From Mermis nigrescens (lineage: Eukaryota; Nematoda; Enoplea; Mermithida; Mermithidae): DNA of 64,000 bases. The stretch is taken from assembly GCA_036768485.1 (NCBI GenBank), contig JAVLUZ010000154.1, forward strand, positions 25,223,637 to 25,287,636, read 5' to 3'. The position numbers and the translations under genes were made by a program. The notes under the pieces are model-generated. The model was not told the origin of the DNA, did no database searches, and was given only the letters and a program-made list of their open reading frames with translations. Shown in pieces: positions 30,715-41,600 of the stretch; the stretch's first letter is position 1; each line of letters opens with the position of its first letter.

Positions 30715-30900
30715 TAGCTAAGTGCTTCGTAAAAACTGTTATATAGCCTTTTTGGGCTCAAAAATTAGCTATATAGTTCTTTTTGGCGCAGAAAACTAGC
30801 TATAGCACCTTTTTCGATTCACAAACATAGCTATAGCTTTTTTTGGACTAAAAATAGCTATTTAGCCCTTTTTTGAGTCAAGAAAATAGCTACATTATAC
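30715..30900. repeat. Tandem repeat, unit about 40 bp, TAGCTATATAGC type
   Basis: Five imperfect units built on AAAATTAGCTATATAG then CTTTTTGG. Related units lie at 30975-30995 and 32335-32400, so the mariner appears to have inserted into a longer array. Confidence 0.7.
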
Positions 30901-31020
30901 ATATATAATATGCTTTTGAAACTCAGATAAGACAACTGTATAGCATTTCTGAGCTCACACGGCAAGTTTCTGAGTCCAAAAAGGCTATATACGAGTGGCT
31001 AGTAATGTTTTCTATTACAA

Positions 31021-32329
31021 GGGTTATTCCATGAGTCTTGAGCCTTAAAACCAATTTTACTTGGAAACTTACAAAATTTTCACAGCTTTTCAAAATACTC
31101 TCCATTTGCTGCAATACAAAGTTTCATGCGATAAAACCAGTTTTCAAAGCAGCTACAGTAATCCGTAGGCGTCATGCTAATAATCTCCTTTTCAAAAGAC
31201 GAAACAGCACTGTCAATTGAGTCAAATCGAATCCCTTTCAGCTTTGACTTAATTTTTGGAAACAAAAAGAAATCGCAAGGAGCTAGGTCAGGTGAATAAG
31301 GCGGATGAGGTAACAATTGAATATTATTCTGTTCCAAAAAGTCAATTGTCTGAGCTGCGGTGTGAGCGCTTGCATTGTCATGGTGCAGAAACAGTTTGTG
31401 AAGCGATGTCCTTGGACGCATTTTTTGAATGTTTTCTACTACAACCGACAAAGCCTTCTCACAGTACCATGTAGCATTAACAGTTTTTTGTTCAGTAAGT
31501 GGAATAATCGCAACAGGTCCACTTCGACGAAAGAAAACTTCGACCATTTGCTTCCCGACACTGCGACTCCTGACAACCTTTGTTGGGGGTGGCTCATCCT
31601 CGAAGACCCACACTGTAGACTGGAGCTTACTTTCAGGATCATATTGGTAAACCCAGGTTTCATCACCAGTAATGATTTCAAAAGCAGCTTTTGAGTGGCC
31701 CTGGTCAAATTTTTTCAGCATAAATTTACACCAGTCAGTTCGACGCATTTTTTGCTCTTCAGTGAGCAAATGGGGTATCCACCGACTCGCAATCTTTCTG
31801 AGACCAAGAGAATTGCGAATAATCCGATGTACTGTAGTCCCAGAAAAGCCCGTTTCCTGAGCTATCTCCTGACATGTTACTCGCCTATCGTTCCTAATAA
31901 TGTTAGAAATGACGAGAGCGTTCTCCTCAGTGTTAATCTCAGATGGACGTCCAGAACGGTGGTCATCTTTGAGTGACCACTGCCCTCGTTCAAATTGCTT
32001 ATACCAGCGTTTAACAGTTGCCAGGGATGGAGCACATATGCCAAAACAATTTTCCAAATTTTGAGCGCAATCCGCTCTGGATTGGCCAAGTTTGAATGCA
32101 AACAAGATCATGGCGCGAAAATGTTCATTCGAAATTTCAGCAGCAATTTCATCCATTTTAGAGAATCACAAAATTGTTAAATATCGAATAGCACAATTCA
32201 GCAAATACTAAGACAATCAACACCATTTTTTGTTTTAAACATTTTAGGTGTGTAAACTTTCAAAAAAAATTAGTTTAAACAGAATTGCTTCCTTATTAGC
32301 TTTGAGGCTCAGGACTTATGGAATGATTT
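31021..32329 (-). mobile_element. mariner transposon, near-intact
   Basis: The inverted ends of about 26 bp (TTATTCCATGAGTCTTGAGC at 31024, and its near reverse complement ending at 32326) bracket an uninterrupted transposase gene. A TA sits just outside on each side (31013-31014, 32331-32332), with small length differences at the ends. The element lies within a TAGCTATA tandem array, about 250 bp upstream of the ING3 start codon and in the opposite orientation. Confidence 0.9.
31080..32156 (-). CDS. mariner transposase
   Basis: A full-length transposase of 358 residues with no stop or frameshift; the family is usually about 345. It cuts and rejoins DNA at TA sites. An N-terminal helix-turn-helix region (about residues 15-60) leads into RSGRPS, then a second DNA-binding helix region. 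RWIPHLL (about 124-130) is the WVPHxL linker motif. The catalytic triad is present: GDETWVYQYD, HHDNASAH, and the Asp in PDLAPCDFFLFP. Thirty-four residues separate the second and third Asp, the DD34D signature of mariner. YSPDLAP is intact. The start ATG at 32156 gives MDEIAAEIS. Whether it is active cannot be told from sequence. Confidence 0.96.
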   Translation of the reverse strand: MDEIAAEISNEHFRAMILFAFKLGQSRADCAQNLENCFGICAPSLATVKRWYKQFERGQWSLKDDHRSGRPSEINTEENALVISNIIRNDRRVTCQEIAQETGFSGTTVHRIIRNSLGLRKIASRWIPHLLTEEQKMRRTDWCKFMLKKFDQGHSKAAFEIITGDETWVYQYDPESKLQSTVWVFEDEPPPTKVVRSRSVGKQMVEVFFRRSGPVAIIPLTEQKTVNATWYCEKALSVVVENIQKMRPRTSLHKLFLHHDNASAHTAAQTIDFLEQNNIQLLPHPPYSPDLAPCDFFLFPKIKSKLKGIRFDSIDSAVSSFEKEIISMTPTDYCSCFENWFYRMKLCIAANGEYFEKL

Positions 32330-32581
32330 TCTATGCCTAAAAAGCATATATAGCAATGTCTATTCGGCCAAAATGGCTGTATAGCTATCAGTTTTTCAGA
32401 GCTCAGTGGGAGTTATTCCCCCTCTCACCCCATGCTATTCTGTGGTCCACACCTTTTATTTATTGTTTATAGCTATTGCATATAATTATGGCTAATAAAT
32501 GTGCGAAGATAACTATGATTCAGTTTTTTCAATGATTGTTAAAGATCTTACTGCGTTACTTTAAGAATTGAACGCGACGAT

Positions 32582-32609
32582 ATGCTTTACCTCGAAGACT
32601 TTCTCGAAT
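32582..32609 (+). CDS. ING3: ING3 exon 1 (start codon)
   Basis: Encodes MLYLEDFLE, matching the conserved MLYLEDYLE start of ING3, and ends at a consensus donor GTAAGT (32610) in phase 1. Too short for ORF calling. An upstream non-coding exon could exist but was not seen. Confidence 0.93.
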
Positions 32610-35600
32610 GTAAGTGATAATACGTTCTGTAACTGCTATATGTATATGTTTACGTATTGCTTTAATTCAACGTAAGAAAACATTGATGAATCAGAACAAA
32701 ACCGATCCTTGAACAGATTGGATATTCTAAAAAATTTACAGTACCTATTCGTTTAGGTACAGTTAGCAAATTATAAACCTCGTATCTGTGTTGCACCTGC
32801 ATTTTTTCATGTTTGACTGGTTATTTAATAAAAAATAGTGATTGGATAGATTAGATGATGAAATAAGTAGAAAAAAATGAAAAATGGGTGACCAAACTCT
32901 CAGTCTCAATTTAAAATTTTGAGTAGTTACATGTACGCATCTAATATATCGTTATTAGACTCGCACGAGGAGGTAAAATTAAAACTAAACCTTTCAAGGC
33001 CTTCATAAAAAGGAATGAAGCATTAAATATCCAAGCTTGAATTGGAGAAAAATGGCTTAAAAATTGATATTTTTGTGATATTATTTCTTGATGGTCGGAA
33101 GTATTATATCTCGAAAAAATCATTGGATCATATAGGTGTTCATTTTTTTATTTAATTTCGGCTCGAAAGTGAATAATTTCATTTTTGCTGACTCCTAGGT
33201 TAGGCTGACCCTCTCATCCCCTCCAGATCAGTCTTATTGCATTCTCTTCTTATATGTTTACTAGTATTCGACCATTTTATCAGAGGCTGAGAGGTTCCCC
33301 TTCCCTCTCTCCTCGTTTACGTCATTTTGAATCTCTTGCTATTTTGGTCAAAAGCCGGAAGGTTTTAGCAAAAACTTGCGTTTAAGTAATTTTCAGACGC
33401 TAGTTTCTTGCCATTTCGGCCAAAAATTGAAGGCCTACAACCCCGTCCCTCAGAAATGGCCCACTGTTTCACTTTCTGAGCCCTATATTCGGGGTGTTTA
33501 ACCATTTCTGATCATTGCCTTATTTTTTAGTAATTGAAAATTTACCCAGCGAGCTCCGCGATCGCTTCACAGAAATAAGAACGCTTGATTTGGAAGTTCA
33601 GAGTGAGCAATATTCGACGTATTTTAATGAAATTTTATTTAAAATCGAATTATTTGAGATTTTTTAAAATTTTATCATCAGTTGTTTTAAATTAAATCGG
33701 AAATACGATAATTTTATTAGCATCTAATTTAAGATTGAGGAAAGAAATTTTTTATTGCTTTTAATAAGTAACCCTTTAGACGGATTGGATGTTGCGGAAA
33801 AGGGAGTCGAGGATTTATTTAAAAGCGCGTCTAATATCAGTGACGAAGAACAACAACGCGCCTTCGATAAAATCAAAGAAGTATTTACTTTTCATGCATT
33901 TGACTTAGTAAACATACATGAATATGAGGGTTGTAAATCTTAAGAGGGGTATACACAGGCCCGTACCCACAGGCACGTAGCTCTGGGGGGAATGGGGGTC
34001 CGGACCTCCTAAAATTCAGAAAAATCGGGAAAATAGGACTTTTTAAACGTTATTTTGTGCTATTTTTGGCCTTTATGGGCTTAGTCCCCCCAAAATTGGT
34101 GTTGGCCCCCCAAATAAGATGGCCAGCTACGTGCCTGCATATCCAGGATTTGATTTCGGGGGAGGGGGGCCAAAATTTCTGAGGTCATGTATCTCGAAAT
34201 CATCGGAAAAATTTGAGAAAAAAATTAAAAATTTTGGTTTTACATACTCAAATTGAAAAAATTCATCGTTTAAACAGTTTACACAACTGATTTGTCGTCA
34301 TTCAATCGTCGAATAATTTCCTAACTTCTCTTTTTTGTAGTTAATCTTTGTGATTTACACAGAGAAACGATTGAGAAAATGAATAATTGGGCGCGAAGCG
34401 CTGGAAAAATTTGACATGTTTTACGCGTCTAACTCAAATTTGAGTGGTTTTTGGCTGGCTAGAAGACAAAAACTGAAGATAAAGGATAAATCGGGGGCGA
34501 AGCATCAGAAAATTTCGAGTTTACTCGCTCAAAAGTACGCTAAAAACCTGTTTTGGTGGTGCTTTAGACCTACTTCATGAATTTTTCATTTTTTCCACTT
34601 GGGGGACCCTTTGTGTGTTTCAAAAATTATTTTTTTATTTCCGGGGGGTCCACCCCCCGCCTTCCGGGTTTAGGACCTCCAATTTTCTGCTAAAAAAGGA
34701 TTAAAGCGCAAAAGAATGGTCTGAAAACTCATGCCAAAAATTGGGAAATAAAAAATCTCATTTTGGAGCGGGGCTGAGGGGACGCCCGATTGAGAAACCG
34801 CAAGCCCCCTGTTACAGCAATCGAGTGCAACTCGAATTTTTACTAGTTTGAATCAAGTCGCCAGAAAATCGCCTACAAATTATCTTAAAACGTAGGTTTT
34901 CTCCAAAAATGGGCGGGGGTAAAAAATTTCGAGACTTTGGGTGTAGGCACGTACCAGCTCGAAATTTCGGATATAGATATTTGCCCTTTTTCACAGGGTT
35001 ATGTAGATGGCTTTCAATTTTTCGGCCAAAGATAACGAAAAAGCACCTAAAAATAGCGACAAAAAATCAGAAGATCTTACGCTAAATCGAGAGGGGAGTA
35101 AAGACTGACTTTGCAATTGGGAAGGGACGGTGCGTTAGCCAAAAATCGGGGGGGGTGTTCAAAACTTATCTGAATTTGAGAGGGGATAAGGGACGAGGAC
35201 GACCAGGGGGATCCCTCATTCCCCTGTTGCTACATGTCTGGTGGCGGGCTTCAATTCCGCCTGTTGCATGTACGAGTATGATTGATGTATGGGCACAATT
35301 TAACGATTTCATTTTATTTTGCCATTTAATTACATCGATTTTATTCGTGTATGGAGACGAACATTTATAAATGGGGATTCGCCCCATCCCCCTTTTATAC
35401 GTTTGCAAATGGATTGGTGGAGCGGCCAGACCATAGGTGGGCAGCACCGAAATTCTGGGAGGGGGGTGTAAAAATTTTCAAAGGTCAAAAAATGGTCTTA
35501 AAAGTGGTTGTATGGCGAAAAACACCATTTTTCGACGTTTTTCATCGAGTACTATCCAATGGCATAAAAAATCGCTAAAAAAGCAAAAAAGTTTCAAAAA

Positions 35601-38600
35601 TTGAATTCTGGGGGTTATTTAGATTTCTGGAGGGGGTATTTCAACTTCTGGAGGGTGCATACCCCCAAACCTCCCCACGCCCATGTGTGTGCAAGACGAG
35701 CCTATAGTTATGCGTCCTTCTCGTAATAATAATTGTGGGATATAATTTACTTTTTGCTAGCAAGTTTAGCTATATTTTTCATTCCCCATTTCTACATTCT
35801 TCATTTTCCCACATTTTTCCCTATCCTTTTTCCCATTAAAAGGGTGGCTTATTTGCCCTACTCCCTAAATCTAGGTCAATTTTATTTATGAATACGATTA
35901 AATCGTGTTATTTTTTTGTAAAATTCGTATTTTTACTGTCATTTAATCGATTTGTGAGCAGACTGAAAAATTTTTTTAAATAAAGCTTTTTCGGCTGAGG
36001 GCCTCACGTGGGCTGGCCTTACCTGAATTATAGGGTCAAAGATCGAGGCGAATGCGCATTAGTGCCTAAAAATTGTTGACACCTGTACCTGGGCACAAAA
36101 AAGACCGAATTTTGAGAATTTTTTAACTATAATTTTGGTCTCGTTTTGGTTTTTTTGGACCTAATGGTCTAGACCTTAAGACTTTCGTCATGTTCACATG
36201 TGCTTATAGTCCTTTCTGAAGAATGATTTTACTTAGTTTTAATTTTTTCAGTTTTTTAAATTTTTTTAGTAACATTTTTTGTATGTATTTGACATATGTT
36301 TGATTGTTTTACTAGTTCGCCCATTAGCATATGCATATAATGATAATAAGAAAAAGATAATTTGGCTTGAGGACTATCGAAAAATTTTGGAAAATGCCGA
36401 CGAAAAAGTTAATTTGGCTACGATGATGCACGACCTCGTTAAACGTTATTTGGCCAAACTGGATCAGGAAGTTAATAAATTTAAAATCGAGCTCGAAGCC
36501 GATAATCCGGGCATAACGGAGGCTTTGGAAAGAAGTAACTTAATATCCCTAAATTAATCAGCATTAAAAAATGCAAATCAGTTCAAATAGCCACCTCCAC
36601 TTTAAACTGGTTACCAACGGTCTTTCAATTACTCGAATTTACGCAGTGTAAAGTGGTTTACACTGTACACCATGCGAAGCTTTCAACTTTTACTTTTGTT
36701 AATGTTTTGTTTTAAATTTAAATTATTTTAAGTAGCTTTTAACTAATAACTTATCGTCGTTTAATTATCCGAATTTACTCAGTGTTAGTGTAAAGTGGAT
36801 GTACATTTTATGCTACGCAAACTTTAAAACTTGAGTTTTTAATGCGTGTTTTAAATTAAAATTTTTTCTAATTTAAATTATTTTAAATAGCGCTCAGAGC
36901 TTTATACTGCTTACCCATCGTCGTTCAAGTAGTCAAATTTATGGAGTGTAAAGTGCTTTACACTTTGCATCGTGCGAGGCTTTAGACGTTTACCTTGTTT
37001 TAACATGTGTAAATATTCAGTCCGGGTTTTGGTTTACACATTTTTTCAAACGAGCGTAATCCCTTTTTTTGGCTAAAACATTCAGAAAATTTTATTTGAC
37101 ATTTTCGGCCTGCTTATCGACATTCCTCATCGATTCGATTCATGAATCTGTTGAAAAAATTTTCGTAAAATACAGAAATTATTAAAAATCAAGTTTATTG
37201 AAAAATTGTAAAATGTTGGAAAATATTTAAATTTTCGATTGAACCTTTTAGCTTTATGTAAGCAGACAATTCCTTTGAAATAAGAGTATAAAAAATCTAC
37301 TGTTTTTGGCAATAAATTTAAATTCACGATCCCTTGTCTTTATTTATCTAGCTCGGATAATTAGCCCCACTGCTTTTGACCTAAAATGACAAAATATTTT
37401 TGAGATCGGCTATGAAAAACTCTAATCGTTCGTTTTTTGGGAAAACAGATAAATCAAAATTTGGACTACACGGGTTGAAAAACTTAGATGATCTCACAAT
37501 CTGAAATTTTGGCAAATTAGTATCATTATCATGAATTTTCTTCGTTGTCAGTTGATAAAAATTAGGATTAATAAACCGTGGATAATTATTTTTCGAGTAG
37601 CTACCATATATGCACAGTATGGGAATTCTGGGGGTGTGAAATTCTAAAGTGCCTTTTTTGGGCCCAAAAATGGCCGGTTCGCGTTAAAAAACATCGTTTT
37701 TTGGCGTTTCTGACGATACTCTATCCTTCTAGAGCATGAAATCATGAAAAAAATTTCGAAAAAAGTCGAATAAACTGACCAATATATCGCTTAAAACATG
37801 AATATATGGCGCGAAGCGCCGAAAATTTGGCGATTTTCGAGCAAATAGATAGCCAAAAACCCTTAAAAAGACACTTTGTCTACCAATTTTCAGGTAAGTT
37901 TAGGAAACTTTTGAAAAATCGCCAATTCTGAGGGGGGGGTGGAAAATTTTTGGCGGGGGTGAAAATGATTCTGCGAGGGTGAAAACCCCCCAAACCCCCC
38001 AAGATCATGTATGGTACCTACTCATTGTTCCTAAGAGATATATTTCAATTAAATTTTAATCGTACTTAATTTATTTTTTCAAATTTTTAATTTAATTTGA
38101 ATTAAAAATAAATTTTAAAATAGAATACAAATAACCAAGAATACAATATTAATTAGTAATTACTGGCAATGAATTTGGAATTAAATGCAAGTCTGTAGAA
38201 GTGATGTTACCCCAAATGCTTCGTAGTGTAAACGAAAAATGAATATATATGTACGTGTCGTCAGTTTACACTCCTTTTCATTCTCAGACGTCAAAGAAGC
38301 TGAGCAGATGACGAGAATGCCAAAGAAAGAAAGTATGCAGCTAATGCATGAGTTACATATGTGTACATTGATTTATTATGATAATGTAATTCACGCAACG
38401 TATTTTTATTTTTTTTGTTTAACTATATTTTTCCTCTTATTTTTTAGTATTTTTTTATTTTTTTCATTTTTCGTTTTTATTTTTGCTTTTTATTATTTTT
38501 ATTTCAACTGATTTGTTTTTGAAGTTATTATGTAATTGCGCATTTAGTCACTCAGATATTAATAGTGAAAGGGGTACATTTTACCCATTTCGAGCGTTTG

Positions 38601-41600
38601 CTCGCCTATTCGGACGTCAATTGTCAAATCGTGTGAAATTTTTTACAATTTCATAATTTTTTGTTCTTTTGCTTGCATTTGGTAACGAATTTTAGACATA
38701 ATGGTTGAAAATGTTTAAAGTGATCGAGATAATCTTGCTTTACAATGCTTGCACATATTTTATAAAGTACGGGGGTTTAATACAGTGCTCGCCATGAAAC
38801 ATGACGCACTACAATCGTCAGATTTATATTAGATGATGCGTCGTGACCGCCGCGTTTCGTCTATAATGCGCTATCATCTCTTTTTTATTATTATAGGATA
38901 TTTATCTGTATCATGCCGTTAATCTGGCGAAGCGGACGGTGCAATTTAGCTATTAATAGCGCCAACAAGAAGGGAGCACACGTGAATGCTGAAAGCGCGC
39001 ACGTGAATGCCGTTCAATATTCAGGCGAGCCGACATTAAAATCAATATTTAGCTATTAATAGCGCCAACAAGAAAGAAGCACACACGTGAATGCTGGAAG
39101 CGCGCACGGAATTCACGTGCGCGCTTCCTCCTTGTTGGCGCTATTAATATCTAAATTGCGTCGTCCGCGTCGCCAGATTAATGGCATGATACAGATAAAT
39201 ATCCTATAATCATAAAAAAAGAGATGATAGCGCATTATAAATGAAACGCGGCGCTCGCGACGCATCATCTAACATAAATCTAATGATTATAGTGCATCAT
39301 GTTTCATGGCGAGCTCTGTAGGGTTCAAGGATTTAAGGTTTAATAAGGAACAATAATAGGGTTTAAGCAAAAATAAATTGATTATTATTTAAGTAAATCG
39401 AAAATAAGCAAATATGTAAATGTATAAATAGGTAATAGACAAAGAAATAAACAAATAAATAAATAATCAAATGGCTAAGTCTAAAAACAAGTAAATAAAT
39501 GGATGTAAGGAATAAGTTAATCAATTTAATTAACAAATAAATAAATAAACCAACAAATAAATAAGTAAATAAATATATAAATAAATTAGTAAGTAAATAA
39601 ATACATTAAAAAATGAGTAGGCAAATGAGTACGCAAATAAATAAATAATAAGTAAATAATTGAATGAATCAGTCAATTTATCAATCGATAGATCGATCAA
39701 TAAATCAATCAATAAATGAATAAATAAATTAATTGATTAAAAAATAAATACCTAAGCTATCTAGTTGTCATCCACTTAATTTATTAGCTATTCGGCTGTG
39801 TATGCACACACATGTGTATGTAATGCACAGCATGGGAATTGTATGGGGAATTATAAAGTGCTTTTTTGGGTCTGAAAATGGTAGGTACATACGTGCTTAA
39901 GACATCGTTTTTCGGCGTTTCTCACGACGCTCTCTCTATTACGTCGCTTTCGTCGTCGATCAACTACGATCTACGCAAGTGTGCCTGTCCCAACTTCAAT
40001 ATCTACAGTTGGATCAAACGACGTACAACCTCTCCGCACATGGAGGAATCCATCAATCGATTTGGGTTTTTATATGCGGAGCAGCACTTACCAGCCATGC
40101 TGCTCCGTTTACTGCTACTACGTGCTGGTGTCTAGTCAAATCCGGGACCTACTCATGTGAATCGCTTTCCCTGCGGCTCTTGTGGAAAGAATGCTTATTA
40201 TAGCTCTGTTTATTGCTCCAATTGCAACTTGTGGATTCACAGCAATATAAGCTGTAGTGGTCCGAGGAACATTCGCGACTACAATAAGAACAACTACCGC
40301 TGCCCTAAATGTGTGATAATACCTCAACCTAACCAAAAACGTCCACTGAATATTTTCCAATTTAATATCAATGGCATCAAAAACAACTCTCCGAGCTAAT
40401 GCACTTTCTCAATAAGCATGATATCGCCATCGCACTGCTTCAAGAAACCAAACTCTCCGCAAAAACGAAGGATCCTAAAACATATGGTTATCGTCTGATT
40501 CGTTTCAATCGCAACCTTACTACGATTGGTGGCGGCTTAGCATTTCTAATACGAGAAGATGTTCTCACCAGAAGCGTTGAACTACCTACTTCTTGTAAAG
40601 ACAACGTTATGGAATGTGCCGCCATTTCACTTACTCTCCCTGCGGGTGTTTTCACCTTAGTCAACATTTATATCCCGCCTACATCCAGCTGCCCTACCGG
40701 ATACAGTCCGCCACTTACAGATATTTTCAACAAGGATAACATCATTGTATTGGACGATTTCAACGCCCATCACAACCTATGGCACTCGACGATCAATGAC
40801 AACCGTGGCAATATAATTGCTGATCTAATTGACCAATCCGACCTGCTCCCTTTAAATGAAAAATGCGCTACTCGTCTCCCCTCAACAAACGAACAGCGTC
40901 CAACGTCTCCAGACATTTCGCTTGCATCTTCTAATCTAGCATCATCCTTACAATGGAGCACAGAAATTACCCTCGCATCAGACCATCTACCAATTTTGGT
41001 CAAAATCGACTTCTCCATGGAGTATGTTACATCGGCTAAAAGAACATATGTTAACTTCAGCAAGGCTGATTGGAAACTTTTCACGGACATTACTGAGCAA
41101 ATTCTCCTGTCATCGTGACTTAATGCTCATTCGTCTGTCCATGAAAGAGAACTTACACTCCGACGTGCGATGATGGCTGCTGCTAAGAAGTCGATACCTT
41201 ATGGTCGTCGTAAACTTTACAACCCATCTTTATCAGACCATATTCGGGGACTCGTCAAAGAAAGTGACTCGATCAGAGCAGTTAATCCATCCTCTGCTAG
41301 AATTGCTATTATAAACGAAATTATTGCCAAAGAATGTGACCAAGAAAAAATGCAAAAATGGCACAATTTTGTCACCTCGCTAGACCATCGCTCAGCTAAC
41401 GTAAAACATCTCTGGGCAACGGTAAAATCATTGGATGGGAAAAGTCGAGGAATTGACAATGTACCTATTCGTTTTGATAGTGGTGAAGAAACTAATAATC
41501 GAAAAATCGCCACAAAGCTCTTAAAACAATTTACGGCAGTTCGACAACATTCTTCTTCTACCGCTACACGCCGTATCATCCGTCATGTACATAGCAAACA

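Noticed and set aside
31256..31976. + strand ORFs opposite the mariner transposase
   Set aside because: Antisense shadows of the intact transposase gene.
36279..36371. N-terminal part of the ORF that contains ING3 exon 4
   Set aside because: It precedes the acceptor and does not match ING3. The exon begins at 36372, where phase and homology both fit.
38239..38511. 90-residue + strand ORF over ING3 exon 5
   Set aside because: Its start lies in intron and its end is a Phe-rich translation of a T-rich tract. Only the part between the splice sites is likely coding.
40770..41090. - strand ORFs opposite the retrotransposon (also 41217-41579 and 42841-43038)
   Set aside because: They are antisense shadows of the endonuclease/reverse transcriptase ORF.
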